Shown here in pieces: positions 19,071-34,031 of a DNA stretch of 64,000 nt. This stretch comes from Hormiphora californensis (Eukaryota > Ctenophora > Tentaculata > Cydippida > Pleurobrachiidae). The stretch lies in NCBI GenBank assembly GCA_020137815.1, contig CM035356.1:3659063-3723062 (forward strand), written 5' to 3'. A program made the translations under genes and the position numbers. The stretch's first letter is position 1; each line of letters starts with the position of its first letter. The notes below the pieces were generated by a model. It saw only the letters and a list, made by a program, of their open reading frames with translations, searched no databases and was not told the DNA's origin.

Positions 19071-20210
19071 ATGTCTAAACAACCATTCAACTCTTTGCTG
19101 GAGGAAAATTCCGTCGCTGTTTTAGAAGATTTTGAGGGAGATTGGCCGATCCAGTCTCTCAGACTAAACAAACTTAGTCAGACCCCACAATTGGAAAAAG
19201 AAACAGTGAAAGTAAAGTCTGGAATTCCATACACTGGCGGAACTGTCCCCAGGGAAATAGATTGTAACTATCGAGTGACGAATCTACGTGATTTTTGTAA
19301 AATTGTCTTGGAGGAAAGGACTCCCAATCATCAATTCCATTATCTTGCCTACCAACATATGATCCACACCACAGTTCTAAAGGAGTACCTACCTAATTTT
19401 TCCTGGGCGTGGGCAGGACTTCCCGGTCGTTCCCTCGACGAGACTACCCTCTGGATCGGTACTGCGGGAAGTTTTACCCCTGTTCACAAGGATACATATG
19501 GGTGTAATTTGCATTATCAGGTGGAGGGCCAGAAAGAGTGGCTACTGTGGCCACCTGAATACAACTTATCACCCACTAGATTCCCCTATGAAGAGAGCTC
19601 AGTGTTTTGTAGTGCTGATATCCGGGGAGATCCAAACATTATGGGGGACGCCCTAAGAATAGTTCTGGAGCCAGGCCAGGCCATCTTCATCCCGAAACAT
19701 TGGTGGCACCTGGTGACCGCCCTGGAAGGAAGTGTCAGTGTAAACACCTGGGTGGAGCTGCCATGTGATCAGTGGGATCAGGTATCTGAGGCCATTACGA
19801 GGTTCATCGTCTGTGGTGTTATGGAGGGGAGGGATGGGTGGGTGAACCCGGGGGAGGAGGCGGGAAGTCAAGAGGAGAACAGGGAGTTACTCAGACGGGC
19901 TGTTGGGCAGGTTGATATTGGAGTTGGTCGCGTGAAGGCTAACACTGAACATTGGAGCGTAATAAAGAGAGGAGGAGGGATTGTCAGTCATCCTTTGAAA
20001 TTCCCAGAGTCGGATTCAGACAGAGTACATCCTCTAGAAAACAGTTTTATTGAGTCACTTGTAAATAATTTTGAGAGTGGGGGGAGTTCCATGGTGGATA
20101 TTGTATCCAGCCTACAGGATCAGGACACTGCGAATGAAACAACTGTGGATAAGATAGTGTGTGATAAACAGATAATGGAGCGATTAATAAATGCTGCCAT
20201 CAATAAATAA
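19071..20210 (+). CDS. HSPBAP1: HSPBAP1-like JmjC-domain protein
   Basis: A single uninterrupted frame of 379 residues; the family is usually split by introns and about 490 residues in human. The JmjC fold shows WAWAGLPGRSLDETTLWIG, then TPVHKDTYGCNLHYQV with the Fe(II) ligands His139 and Asp141, the PTRFPYEESSVF segment typical of HSPBAP1, and FIPKHWWHLV supplying the distal ligand His213. The C-terminal half keeps EAITRFIVCGVMEG and WVNPGEE as in HSPBAP1. JmjC proteins are 2-oxoglutarate-dependent oxygenases; HSPBAP1 was named for binding the small heat-shock protein HSPB1, and its substrate is not settled to my knowledge. Overlapping AATAAA signals sit at the stop codon. Lack of introns is odd beside its neighbours and could mean a retrocopy that stayed intact. 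Confidence 0.9.
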   Translation: MSKQPFNSLLEENSVAVLEDFEGDWPIQSLRLNKLSQTPQLEKETVKVKSGIPYTGGTVPREIDCNYRVTNLRDFCKIVLEERTPNHQFHYLAYQHMIHTTVLKEYLPNFSWAWAGLPGRSLDETTLWIGTAGSFTPVHKDTYGCNLHYQVEGQKEWLLWPPEYNLSPTRFPYEESSVFCSADIRGDPNIMGDALRIVLEPGQAIFIPKHWWHLVTALEGSVSVNTWVELPCDQWDQVSEAITRFIVCGVMEGRDGWVNPGEEAGSQEENRELLRRAVGQVDIGVGRVKANTEHWSVIKRGGGIVSHPLKFPESDSDRVHPLENSFIESLVNNFESGGSSMVDIVSSLQDQDTANETTVDKIVCDKQIMERLINAAINK

Positions 20211-20366
20211 AAGAAATATCAGTTTTTTTAGTTTGTGATTATTTTATAATTTTTAACCAGATTAGGATTATGTTTGGTTGAAGGAGCCAGTAGGAATAAT
20301 AAAGGCCAGAAAGATATGGACTGCGGATACACGAACACCGATAGTTTCAGCATTGTATCAAAACAG

Positions 20367-20419
<53 letters not shown>

Positions 20420-20438
20420 CTCTCTCTCTCTCTCTCTC
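20367..20438. repeat. (CA)n-(CT)n compound microsatellite
   Basis: About 50 bp of CA followed by about 22 bp of CT, between the HSPBAP1-like gene and the next first exon. Confidence 0.97.
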
Positions 20439-20667
20439 AATCTCTCTCTCTATCTCTCTCCGTCTTCCTTTGTTGGCGGAGAGGACTCATAATAATGTTG
20501 TTTTCATTGTTTGAGAACACCTATGTTAGGACTTTAGGAGCTAAACAAATAGTGTTCCCATTCTTTCAGGAAAAACGAGTTTCCCGTTGTTTCGGCATTT
20601 TCTCTATTTATACATTTCCTTTCTTTTCATTTTATCCATACTAGTTCAAGTTAGCTGACTTATAAAC

Positions 20668-22773
20668 ATGCAGATCGAGGCGTTAGAGCTCTCTCTTAAT
20701 GATGACAGTCATGGATCACACCAGAACACCGCAACTCCTGCACCTCTAAAAAAGAAGATTTATCCTCGGGTAGGGTGTGGAATTGTGTGGATGTTTGAGG
20801 GTGTGGAATATATTACATCTTGGTGGTTGTGTGTTGTTTGACAGCTGAATCATGTGTACAGGGGCAGTGTGTTTGAATGTGTATAATATAGGGGCAGTGT
20901 GTTTGAATGTGTATGATACAGGGGCCATGTGTTTGAATGTGTGGGGTTGTCATTGTACCACACACGTGGGAGATAGATAGGATCCCCAGCTGATAAATAG
21001 TGGTGTTATAACACGTGTGTGCATGTGCGATGGATTTATATCCTCCTTGCCTAGAAGTTGAATTGATACAGTAGTGCTTTTTCCAACCGCACTTAGTATA
21101 CTGCACGGTATGACACTAAGCAGTATATCTAATGTAGTTTTGTGGTTTAGGTCTATCTTCATCTTCTCTCATATGACTACTCTAACGTGCGTTTGTTTCC
21201 ATCTACTTCTAATGGCCACGTGGCACGTGTATTCACTTTCTCTCTCTCTCTCTCTTCCTCGCTATCTCCATATTTATCCCTATACACAGTATTCTCCTGT
21301 CCAAATATCCCGGCGGCCAGATCATGAGCCTTCAATAAGCTGGGGCTAATTGCTCCCCTCTCTCCCTCATGGTTTAACCAGGATAAGATACATGCAGCTT
21401 CATTTTGGGGGATTTTGTGGCACAATATAACTGCAGGTCCCTGTTTCTTTTTGGGTACATTGAGAATCACTGAATTTAGGGGCTCTCTCTTTTTTTAAGC
21501 ATTTTTAATTTTTTCGAGATAATCTCTTTTTTTAAGCATTATTCGAGATTATCCTCTGCATCTTAGAACCTAAGTTTATGATGCACACGAGTCTTGCAGA
21601 AACGATTATACTAGTGCCCTGTGATATTATTCATCTAGCATTCCTATCATTCTTGCATATATAATCCAACCTCGGTAGGGCGATCCGATTAATTTGGATC
21701 AGTTTCAATTTTAGGTTTCCGATATATCGTAATATATCCTAAACATTAGAATTGTAGCAGTGTTAGCGGTGTTAGGTGTAACCCTTTCTCTTCATCTAAT
21801 AGCCGGCACCTCTCGGCTCTCACAGCTGTCGGTCCCATTCGCCCTAATTTTGGAACATAATTAACTCCACACAGCTGCGTCCGCTATTCATCCCTCCGCT
21901 CATTTTGATACCACCCCTCTCTTTCTCTCTCTCTCTCCCTCTCTCATTTTGACCACCCCCTCCCTCTCGCTCATTTAACCCCCTCATTGTCTATCTCTGA
22001 TCAGGAGGGTGTGTAACAAAATAATATTCCGCCTGAGGGTGTTATAGACTCTAAGTCCACCTGTTTTTCATGTTGAACTACATTGGACGTGTTGTAGACC
22101 ACCTTATTGTATATGTTGCCGCTACTAATAATGACATTCTCCTACTAGATGTGCTTATTAAGTCATTGCCCTCTATCTCTTCAAAATGGCATCTCTTTGC
22201 CTTGCTCGACCCTGTTTCCGTGCCCTAAAATGGGTTTGAACAAAACAAGGTCGCTCTGCGGTCTCCCGCCAAAACTTTGAGGTGTAGGGAGCTAGTGTGC
22301 GGAAGGTGGTTGAAAATTAAATAGTTGCTGTTCACACACGATAAACATTAAAGTGTGTATATCGGCTCAATTAGACTTGGTTTCCTGTAGTTGTACTGCA
22401 GGGAGATAGATGGAGAGAGAGAGAGAGAGATGGAAAGAGAGAGAGGTACTGGCAGGGAAGATAGACACACATCTCTTGTTACACTGGCTATTTTGTAACG
22501 TTTTACGAAATTCAATACCGTCGGCATTCAGGTTTCACTTTTTAAACCACTAAAATTGATTCCGTTTTCACTCTCAGTCTGTCCTATATTATAATTCTTG
22601 CATAGATGTTAACCGGTTACTGAATTATAATGATCACACTCCTGACGCAGATCACATGTTCCGTCTTAGTGAAACTTGGAAATAAAGTTGAAACGCGATT
22701 ATTTAGTACAACACAGGAGAGTAAATAGTTACCGCTAAGATAAACGTGATAGCACGTCGTTCACGAGCTACCA

Positions 22774-22823
<50 letters not shown>

Positions 22824-25047
22824 AGAGAGACAAGGAGAGAGATGTGGAGAGAGAGAGAGAGAGAGAGAGAGACATGGAGAGGTTGGACAATAAGTGGAAT
22901 TGTTAGTTGAGTAGGATGACAACAACCACGTGCCTGCCTTGTTCTTGTTCTTCCTGTTAATCCACACACTAGCTGATGAGCTACCTTTCATGTCTTTGTA
23001 TTAGTTTTGACGAGATTTTGACGAGATTTTGACCAGTTTTCAATGTAATTTAGTTTTGTTAATCAGGCTCAATTCTAACTAACAATCCACATTCTCAGTT
23101 CTCTCCAACTCTCTAATTCCACCTCTCACCCATCTCTCCCCTCCACCCCAGATGGCAGGAGAGGATCTCCATAATCACCACCACAGCCAGGATAGCGTGG
23201 TTGTTATAAGTAACCTGAGGGCCCAGGTGGACCAACTGACCAATCAGCTTGGAGAAAAGGATCACGTGATCGATCACCTTCAGGTCCAGCTAGCTACACT
23301 GGTAAGCGTTTAATCCTAGCCATACAACCATCATCATGATCATTTATTTTACCCTTTTACCCTTTCTCTATATAGTTTTACTCTATCCTCTGGTCTCTAC
23401 CCTTTCTCTATCACATTGCATATCCTCTATCCCCAGGAGTCGACCATGACGCAACAGGAGGAGAAAGTGAATGAGAAAGTAAGGTTGATACGTGATCACA
23501 TAGAGCGGAATATCAAAACATTAGAGGCTAAGAATTCAAGGCTAAGAAAGAAGTGCGAGGAGGGGGAGGATAAGATTCAGTGTCTGAATAAAGAAGTCAG
23601 CAAGTTAAAAGAGGTATTATAGTAACTTATAAAGCCAAGTGCAAGCCCTCTCTGTTCACTGTTCAGAATTCAATACGGACAGTTCAATATAGTTCAGGTC
23701 TTGAAAAGTGGTGTTTTTCTACTTTTCTAATTGCTAACAATCGTCTTCGCATTCTTCAGATAAACAGGGCTCAGGCCTTTCAAAGAACCGATTTAGACAG
23801 AAGGTTACGGAATTTAGATATTGAAAACTCACGTTTAAAAAGACAGTGCGAAGACACGGAAAACTCTCGAATCATCCACCTAGAACAAGAAATGGATCGG
23901 TTGACTTCTTTCACTGCCAATTTTTGTTTGCAACGGAAAGGGGGGCTCTCGCTACCCCTCTTGTAATATTTGATACCTTGGTGAGAATCGCATGAAAACT
24001 AGTATGAGAGAAAAGTGTGTGTGTGTATTTTGACGTGACGGACCTAAACCTGCTTCCGGCTACCTGTTCAATCACAGCTAAATGGATGGAAACACCTTCT
24101 CAGCAATCAACCCTCGCAACAAAACAGATAAACGTGTCGTTTTTATTGTCAGTTACTGTCCCTGTGATTGTTCTAGATTATTTTATAGGTATGTCGCGAG
24201 TTAGTAAGCTATTTTCAGTCATCGTCAGTCAGTCAGTCAGTCAGTCAGTCAGTCAGTCAGTCAGTCAGTCCAGTCAGTCAGTCAGTCAGGTCAGTCAGTC
24301 AGTCAGTCAGTCAGTCAGTTAGTCAGTCAGTCAGTCAGTCAGTCAGTCAGGTCGTCAGTCAGTCTATAACTCAGTCAATCACTCAGTCACGCAGTGTATT
24401 ATGAATATGATCTCTTCATTCTATTTCTTCTGGATAGTGTCATTAGGCATTTAGATTTCATCCCCATAGTACTCATTCCTAGTTGCTTCCCAGTTTCACA
24501 CCCCGGCTTCACCGTTCCTTTTATCAGTTTCTGGGAGGTGTGTGCTTCTATATATGCTTCCCCTCGCCTCGCCACTATTCTATTGTTTTTATTTCTAGGC
24601 TGGACCTCTCCTTCAGTTCCCTCTGCCTCAGTCCCTACTTTCATAGCAGGCGCCAGGCATGTTCGGCTTTCTCTCCTTTCGCGCTTCTCGGGGNNNNNNN
24701 NNNNNNNNNNNNNNNNNNNNNNNNNNNNNNNNNNNNNNNNNNNNNNNNNNNNNNNNNNNNNNNNNNNNNNNNNNNNNNNNNNNNNNNNNNNNNATCCACC
24801 CTTCCAAATAGCCCCCCCCTGTTTGAACGTTAAAGACCCCCTTGTTTCCAAGGGGAAAAATTAAAACCCCTAGAACCCCCAAAGGAAACCCCCAAATTAA
24901 CAAACCCCGGGGGGGGGCAACATTTGGCAAACCCCCCTTGGGGGTTTTTTGAACACACGGGTTAGTTTTTCAAGCTTTTTTGAGTTTTTGAGTGTTTTCT
25001 AGGGAATCCCCCCGAAAGGCCCGAAACTTACACAAAAACGGAGATTT

Positions 25048-25094
<47 letters not shown>

Positions 25095-26960
25095 TTTTTT
25101 TTTTTTTTTTTTTTTGTTTTTTTTTTTTTTTTTGGGGTTTTTTGTTTTTTTTTTTTTCCCCTTTGGTTTTTTTTTTTTTTTTTTTTTGGGTTTTTTTTTT
25201 GACCCCAATAATCTTATTTTCAAAGTTTACTACGTGATTTGATAATCTTCCAATTCAGGGTTCTGATTCGTCAAGTACAGTAAAACCACTGTACAGTTTT
25301 TTGGAGGGGGAACGTATATAGGACGGTCATCTTCTCCAACACATTTTAAAAAGTAGTAGTCTTTTCGGTCTGTCTGTCTGTCTGTCTGTCTGTCGGGCCT
25401 GTTGTCTGTCTGTCTGCCCCTGTCTGTCGTCTGTTTTCGGGTTTTTGTCGGTCTTCTTTTTTTCCCTTTTCTTTCTGTCTTCGGGTCTTTCTGTCTGTCC
25501 GTCTGTCTTTCTGTCTGTTTGTCTGTCTGCCTGTCTACTCTCTCCTCACCCCTCAGGATCTGAACAGATCACCACCACTGCCACCCAGACGAACCAGTGC
25601 CTCCAGTACCAGCGTGAGAGAACGACTCCGGAGTTCCCCAGCGGCACCTCCTCCAATACCCCCACACCACAGCTCTCAATCCTCCATGGGGTCCGCTGGG
25701 GTCCACCAGCATTCACCCCCGGACCACCACCATCACTCACCCCCGAACCACCAGTACTCACCCCTGGGCCAGAGAGAGGAGGGGGATGGAAGTGATTATA
25801 ACGAGTATGATGAGATTCCTGTTGAACAGATGATGGAATCACCTCTGATCGGCTACAATAACAACACAGTAGAACATTACCAAGAAGTACCCCTCCACCT
25901 CCCTGCCCGTACAGGGACAGTCCACCCCAACTACCCCAACCCAGGAAGGGAGGCTCGCTGGATCGAGGTGGTCCATCTCCCAACCAGATATATAGGGATG
26001 TATCACCCCACGTTTCACCCAACCAGGTATAGGATAAATGTAAATTATAGGATCTTGATATGTGAGAAGAACAAAACATTTCGTTTTACATTAGAACTTA
26101 TTATAGGATCTCGAGTTGGGATTTTAATTTGCTGAATTAAGAAAGATCAGCTGTGTTGATTTTAACATATCCTCCCTCTCTTCTTTAGGGAAGGCAACAT
26201 GCGGTATGTCCTGGGTTTGCCCCCCAAAGCGTACCTCCCCCTTTCCCAAAACCCACTAAAGCACACTGGGGAAACCCCTTTTGGAAACTTACTCTCGTTG
26301 GGGTTTACTGATTCCCCACCCCCACAAAAAATTTTAAGAAGGGGAGAGAGATAGAGATAGACAGAGATAGACAGAGCGAACTGTGGAAGAGTTTTATTAC
26401 TTTACACTGTAAAAGATTTTTAAATTTTTGAAAACTTCCTACCACAGATCTTTATTTTGAAAAGCCCCCTCATCCTTTTTGTTGTTTGGGTTTCGCCCTC
26501 ATTTTCACCCCTCACCCCTTTTAACATTTAAAATTTTTCCCTCCGCCTGGAAGTTTTTCGACTGCCGGAAAAAAAATTTTTTAAAAAAAAAGGGCCTCGG
26601 GAAAAAAAAAAAATTTTAAAATTAAAAGGAAAGAAGGAAAAAAAAAACCCCCAAAATTTTTTTTTGGTGTTAAGTATTTTGGGAAAAAGGCCCCCGTATA
26701 CGTTCACGATAAAACTAACTGAACCAGCCTCCTTTTTGGGAAATGGAACCGCAGAACCAAAAAACGGTATTTCTTGTGTGTGAGCTTGGCCGGGGGTTTC
26801 GAAATGTGCTTTTTCGTCCTTTTCTTCTTTTCTTTCCTCTCTCACTCTCTCTTCTCTCCTTTTTTTTCCCCCTCCCCTTTTTTCTTCCCCAATCCTTTTT
26901 CCCTTTCCCGTTTCTCTTTCCCCCCTTGCAAACAGTTTTCCCTTTCTTAAATTTTTCCCC

Positions 26961-26995
<35 letters not shown>

Positions 26996-27621
26996 AAACC
27001 AAAACAGAGGGAGAGAGGGGAAAGGTAACGTTTTTTTTTTTAGAGGAAGAGAAAGAAGGGAAACCCCAAAAGATTGTACTGAAACCCCCCCCCGAGTATG
27101 TTAACCCCCCCCTTTTAGGTTCCCCCTGTAACCCCACCCCTTTTTCAGCATCCCCAAACAGTAGTAGATGGACCTCCCGTGACGGAAGTGGAGACACAGA
27201 TTGAACGCCTCAAAATACAGGTAACACTAATAAGTAATAACATCTTGATCACCTTTTTATTGTGTTTCTATCGTATTGCAAAATTTTTATTAAGACTGGC
27301 ATTTGGCGTCTTTTTGCTATTTCATATCGTTACACCATAATCCACCACCCTACAGAACATGCCCCAAACCACCCTCACAATCCTCAATTCCTAATCATCT
27401 TTTTATAATCCCCCTCCTGATTCCCTAATCCCCTTCCTCTTCCTTAGGGAGCATGCCCAAGCCTATGTGTGCACCCTGTCTCCGGCAGTATCCCAGCCCT
27501 TTCACAGCCCTAACCAACCTGACATCACCCTATTTAACAAACATGGCCCTGAAGATTCATCAGATAATTCTGGATTATAGCAGTCCGGGAAACAAGGGGG
27601 AGAAAATCTCTCTGGGGGGGG

Positions 27622-27697
<76 letters not shown>

Positions 27698-27745
27698 CTA
27701 TTTTTTCTCTCTCTCTCTCTCTATCTCTATCTCTATCTCTATATC

Positions 27746-27782
<37 letters not shown>

Positions 27783-28418
27783 ATCTTTCTATCTATCTCT
27801 CTCTCTCTCTCTCTCACTCCCTCTCTCTTTCTCTCTGCTTCGTAATGGTTTCCATTCTTTATTAAACCTAACATCCGACACCCTCAGCAGCAGTCAGACC
27901 TATTCACGGTATCTCGAACCCTTGTCTCCCTGCTGTCCGGCGAGCTAGTCAATGAGGCCTACATGCAGCTCCTTGTGGGACTGAGTGGGATGGAAAAGTG
28001 TTGTTATCATCTTATTGCGGTGTTGTTACCCTTCTATCCACCATCAGGTAACAATGGGAGTCTGAATCTTAGTACCGGTATCGGGCATACTATCGGGTAC
28101 CAAAACTAAGAATTGGGTTGTTGCATTATACTAGTTCTGGGTGGAAATTCCCTAATTGTTATTCAAACTCGAATATATTTCCTAACTTAACATTTTCAGG
28201 TCGAGTCCTGGTATATTTGAGGATGTGTCTTGAGGCGCAAAATGCTTCAAGTAAAAGTCGCTTCCCTGCCTACTGTCTTCGAATGCTTCAGAGATCCATA
28301 GGTATAGTTCTTTTAATTACAGGGGATATTATAACAGAGATCGGGAGTTTGGAATTTACTTTGGTCTTTGCCTTCTATTTCTCGAAATACTGATATTTGT
28401 AGGCTTGTCTGCTTGTGT

Positions 28419-28481
<63 letters not shown>

Positions 28482-29239
28482 TAGATCTCTATGTATTGTT
28501 TGTCTAGGTGGTGTAATTGGTTTATTGTATTGTACAGCAGCTCCTCTCTAAACTTCCCCCTGTCTGTAAACTCCAATCCAATCACATCTTCCCACTTCCT
28601 AATTCTATCTCCTCCACACTTCCTAATCACAGCTATAAATTGATTAATTAACTAATATGTCACAGCTATTAATTAATCAACTAATTAATATCACAGCTAG
28701 TATAGATCTAGTACATCAGCTGTCCAACTTGGATCAAGATGGGCGGTACACGCGGTGTTTATACACAACATAAATAACATGTTTTTAGTGTGTTTATACA
28801 CTGTCTGTATGTGTTGTATATTAGTCACGCACATGTTTGTGTGTCTGCTTTTAACAGCATGTCAATAGTAAACCCGTGCTGTCAGTGCGTGTTGCACAAT
28901 GCACATACCCAATGAGCTGTAGAAAGAGTACATCTATGTACCATGTCATGTACCTGGGAATAATGGGGGGGGGGGAGAAAGCCCTTTCTACCGAATCGGG
29001 CCGAGTAACGTTATAGTCAAGTAGTATGAAAAGTGCAATTAATTTGAGGGTTTTTTTGGTTTGTTCCATCAGCTGCTGCACAAAAATAGCTTGTTATATC
29101 TCTAACTTGTATCATACCACATGTGTAGTTACAAGCTATTAATTTGGTTCACGTGTGTGTTACCATAATATGACAACAACAAGTGTGCTATATTTGTAGT
29201 ACCTTTCTCCCACTCCTCTCTCTCTCTCCCACACACACA

Positions 29240-29299
<60 letters not shown>

Positions 29300-30035
29300 C
29301 TCCCCTCTTCCTCTCTCTCTCTCCCTCTCTCTTTTACCAAAACCACCCTCAGAGTGTGGACCACGAAAGTTCAGGCCGTGTAGACAGGAAACTGAGGCAA
29401 CCAGTGGGTCTCCCTACCAACACGCTAAACCCATGAGTATCCCAATTCACCTGCCAGGCGGAGAGTATCATGTCACAGGTAATAACCGGGGGAACATTGT
29501 ATAGGTAGCTGGTACTAAGTTCCATCATAATGTCAGGGCTGGGAGGGGGTGGTTGTAAATTGTGAAATAGGGCATGGTTGGGAGGGGCTGTAAAATAGGG
29601 CATGGAGGGGGCTGTAACAGATCACATATAATAATGTGTATTGATGGATGATCGATGATGCATGTTATGACGACATGTGTTATTATATATTCGTGCTACT
29701 GCCCCGTGTGTGAAATGCTTGTTTTGGATCCGGCCCCATGTAGTGTAGTTCTCACATTTCTCTCTCTTTCTCTCTCTCTCCTTGTCTACTACAACAATCT
29801 CACTCTCACTCTCTCCTTGTCTACTACAACTATCTCTCTCCCTGTCTACTACAACAATCACTCTCTCATCCTCTCCACTAGATAACTCTACTATCTGCTT
29901 GCGTTTTCTCTCTCTAACAAGCAAACACGGTTACACGTCAATTATTCAATTAGAGCACACTCAATACGAGACACACGTGTGAGTGATTGGTGCTCCTTGT
30001 AATGACCAGCGAGTACAGCAAGATTTGGGAGGGAT

Positions 30036-30086
<51 letters not shown>

Positions 30087-31804
30087 GTCGAGATCTGTTT
30101 ACAATAATTAACCAGGGTGCATTATACGACAATGAATTTTAATTATACGACAATCAAATATCAATTCTCTCTCTCCCTGATATCACTTTCTCTCCCACAG
30201 GTTTCGATCCATCTAGCAGTGTGGTAGAAGTGATCAGTGATTTGGAATTGAGCCTGGGAATCCGACCTGCCAGGTGAGTCAGGGACAAAGGGGAGAAGAG
30301 AGGGTGGTAGGGCAGAGGGGAGAAGAGGGGGTGTTGTGGTAAATAGCAAGGATAGAGACTCGGGGTGGGGCATGATTGCCGATTGGTAATTTGCAACAGT
30401 GATGGATGAGGGTGCTAGATTTGGCAGTAGATAATCGATAATATAGAGCGCCATAGGGTCTACATGCATCATCTATAGATCTGTAGATAAATCATGATCT
30501 GTATAATACTCGGTAGTGGGAAGGACAGATCTGTCATGAGTCACTACTGCACGAGGGATCCCTAATAATAGCGATATCTGAAGGGAACTCAAGTCCAGTA
30601 ATGAGTCATACCAATTATACTAGTGATCTGTTGTCTATATCGGGTATTGACTGTAGAGGGTACCTGTCTGTACGAGGGAAGAGGGGGTAGAGAGATAGAT
30701 AGAGAGAGATAGAGAGGAAGAAAGAGAGAAAGAAAGAGAGAGAGAGATAGATAGATAGAGAGAGGGAGAGAAAGATAGAATCTAGCTATATTACATCACT
30801 GTAAAAAGTGACACCTCTAGTTGTGTATGTAGACAACCCCAACTACTCAGATGTCTAATGGCCTGACTTCATCACAAATCTACCGATTTCTTTATCCTCC
30901 AAACAACGCCCTAGATATCCAAGACAGCTCTGTCTGGCAGCTCAGATCGGGTCGGCAGACAAGGACAGCTGCTTTCATTCTACCCCCTTTATTACCCCAT
31001 ATGAGATACATTTCACTCTCTTTATAAGCAGGTGTGGCCACCAGAGTACCATTAATCTAATACACGCATACATCACCTGCAGTACCACACATCCCCTTCC
31101 ACAGTATACGTGCAGTACCACACATCCCCTTCCACAGTACACGTGCAGTACCACACATCCCCTTCCACAGTATGTATCTCCACACACTTTCCGGGGTTTA
31201 TAAAGTAGTGTTTCCATGGGGGGACAACAGTTCATACTGTAAATCATAGGACGTAGGTATCTGGACGTGTGTGTTCAGTTTGAACAAGGGATCTATATCG
31301 TTACAATCACGTTCTCCACTCTCCAGACTCGACTTTTCAATCTCCGACGAGCATGACTTTTCTCGAATATACATCTTGCACCTGTCTTTTTTAGGAATTT
31401 CGACAAATCAGTATTTTCCAAAATGGCCTCTTTTCCTCACCTTCTCCAGACAGCCTTTGGTGAGGCCGCGACACTTCTCACTACTGCGCTACAAGCTTGC
31501 TCATGAATGAAGTCTCCGAAAGCATATTTATCAGAATGGCTCAGAACCAGATGAGAATTTCATTAATCAGACTTCATGGGCACGTGTACTATACCTTTCG
31601 GCATACTGTTTGATCTAGCGACACATGGTAATACTCAATATGTAATTTCCCTCTTTCTTTCTTTCTCTCTTTAGATTTCTCAAACTTTCTCTATCTTCCT
31701 CTATCTCTCTTCTACTCAACTCCCATTCTAAGACCCTATTCACGGCGACACGTGTTCTTGTACTCATGTGTTGCAGAAAGGGGGGCATATCATCATCTCC
31801 TCCA

Positions 31805-31876
<72 letters not shown>

Positions 31877-31912
31877 CCTCTCTCTCTGTCTCTCTCTCTC
31901 TCTCTGTCTCTC

Positions 31913-31959
<47 letters not shown>

Positions 31960-32108
31960 ATATCTCTCTCTCTACTCACGTGCCTGTCTGTCTGGAAACC
32001 AGCCCCTAACAGATGAGGCATGGTTTAAAGTTCGGTGAAGGATTACCAATTGAACATCTCACTGCAGAACTGTGCAGACAATGGAGCGATTGTGAATATA
32101 TTACTATA

Positions 32109-32194
<86 letters not shown>

Positions 32195-33313
32195 TTGATC
32201 AATAGTGGATACATTAACTGATACCGCATGATATTTCAAAGATAAAAGAAGCTGAAATGTGGTCATAGAACCATCTTGAAATATGCACCATGTGTCCAAG
32301 GAGAATGAGAAGATAGAAGAACGGAGATTAGAAGGGAGGTTAGAACTTAGAACTCAGAAATGTATCTCATTCAAGTTCTGAGAGTAGAGATAAACTTAGA
32401 ACTCGAGAGTAGAGAAATAAAGATATTATGTGGGGTGGTTACAAAAAAGATAGAGGTAGAGATGACAGATAAGATAGAGTAGCTCATAAATTACCGATAG
32501 TAATTGAACACCAACAGCTGCCTAGTACGGGGTGGCACTAAATCTCCGCTGTCAAAAAAGAGAGATATTCCCTAGACGTTCTGGCGCCATGTCGACACCT
32601 GGTTTACTGCCGCACGTGACGGAGATGAAATACTATGAAGGAGGGAGACAAAGGGGGGAAGTTCAATATCGCGACAAATTTGTGAGACCTTACAAAAATT
32701 TTGAGGCTTTTTTCATGGCATCAAATTATCTTTTCACATTGGAAGGGTGGGAAAGGTGGAAATGAAAGAGGGATTGTATCCTAACCTAACGACTAGAAAC
32801 GATAACCCTCCACTCTCAAAGTGGTTAACCCCCTCCCACCCCATATATTGTCCACCCTCTTTTATAACCACCCCCTTTTTCAGAGAGAGTGGTTACACAC
32901 TGTTAATGGAGGATCCAGTAAACAGGACTGTTCGGGTTCCAATAGCTCACTCTGCTAAACTGTGTGACGTCATCGCCAAGTGGGAAACTAACCTCACCCC
33001 TGCCGCTGCAACGGTAAGTAAAAACATTTTAATAACAGATATACTAATGTTTTAGTAACATCTATTTAACATATTTTGACACACTAATAAAATTAATGTC
33101 TCAATAAACAAAGATTCCAATTTTACATGTTCCACCCCTTTTTCTTTCACCTAGTTTTGTGTTTGTTGGGGTAGAGCTATTTCCTCAGTTACCCAGTTAC
33201 CACACCTTTAGTCTGCTTCTCTCTCTATGTTGTGACAGTTGGAAATTGGGTTGTGTAATGTGTGGTTGGGTGACAAGTCGTTTGCATGTACACGTTTAGC
33301 AAGGTGGGCTGTA

Positions 33314-33351
<38 letters not shown>

Positions 33352-33794
33352 GTCGTTAGCTCATTAGTTTCAAACCCCCATAAAATGGAAATGAGGGAAG
33401 TTGTGAGGGAGACACGGTAGGAAAGGGGAGGGGAGGAGCGGTGGATGAAAAGGGAGGGAAGGTAAAAGATAATGGCTCGTTTGCTCGGTACACTTTTGAA
33501 GATCCGGCAATAACATTCCCTATTTTGCCATTTATATGTGGCCCAGCCCTTCAAATACTACAATTCATAACTTTACCCCAAAACCTAACCCCCACCGTTT
33601 CAGATACCCCAAGTAATAGGACTGCACTATGAGAAGTTCCTTCACCTCCCCGCTGGACCCAGTACCAAACTAAACCCTGTTGAGAAGAAGTTCTGTGCCC
33701 TGCAACTCCACACAGCTGCAATGGAGGGTGTTCACGGGATGGAGGTGGAGCTTGCTACTTGTCTGGGGGCCATGATAGCACAGGTATGGGGGTG

Positions 33795-33864
<70 letters not shown>

Positions 33865-33986
33865 TACGGACAGCACCAGTGTTAATGCCTTCACAATTAT
33901 TCGAAATGTGTCTGTCAGTACGTTCAACCAGGTTCCCCCGGAAGTGTCTAGTGCAGCAGCACTGTCCAATACTAGTGTGTCTGCAT

Positions 33987-34031
<45 letters not shown>

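Noticed and set aside
24223-24362. Regular array that might suggest a CRISPR or satellite
   Set aside because: It is a plain (GTCA)n tetranucleotide repeat without spacers.
26743-27204. Overlapping open frames rich in Phe, Pro and Lys on both strands
   Set aside because: Lie in the homopolymer-inflated, probably misassembled stretch.
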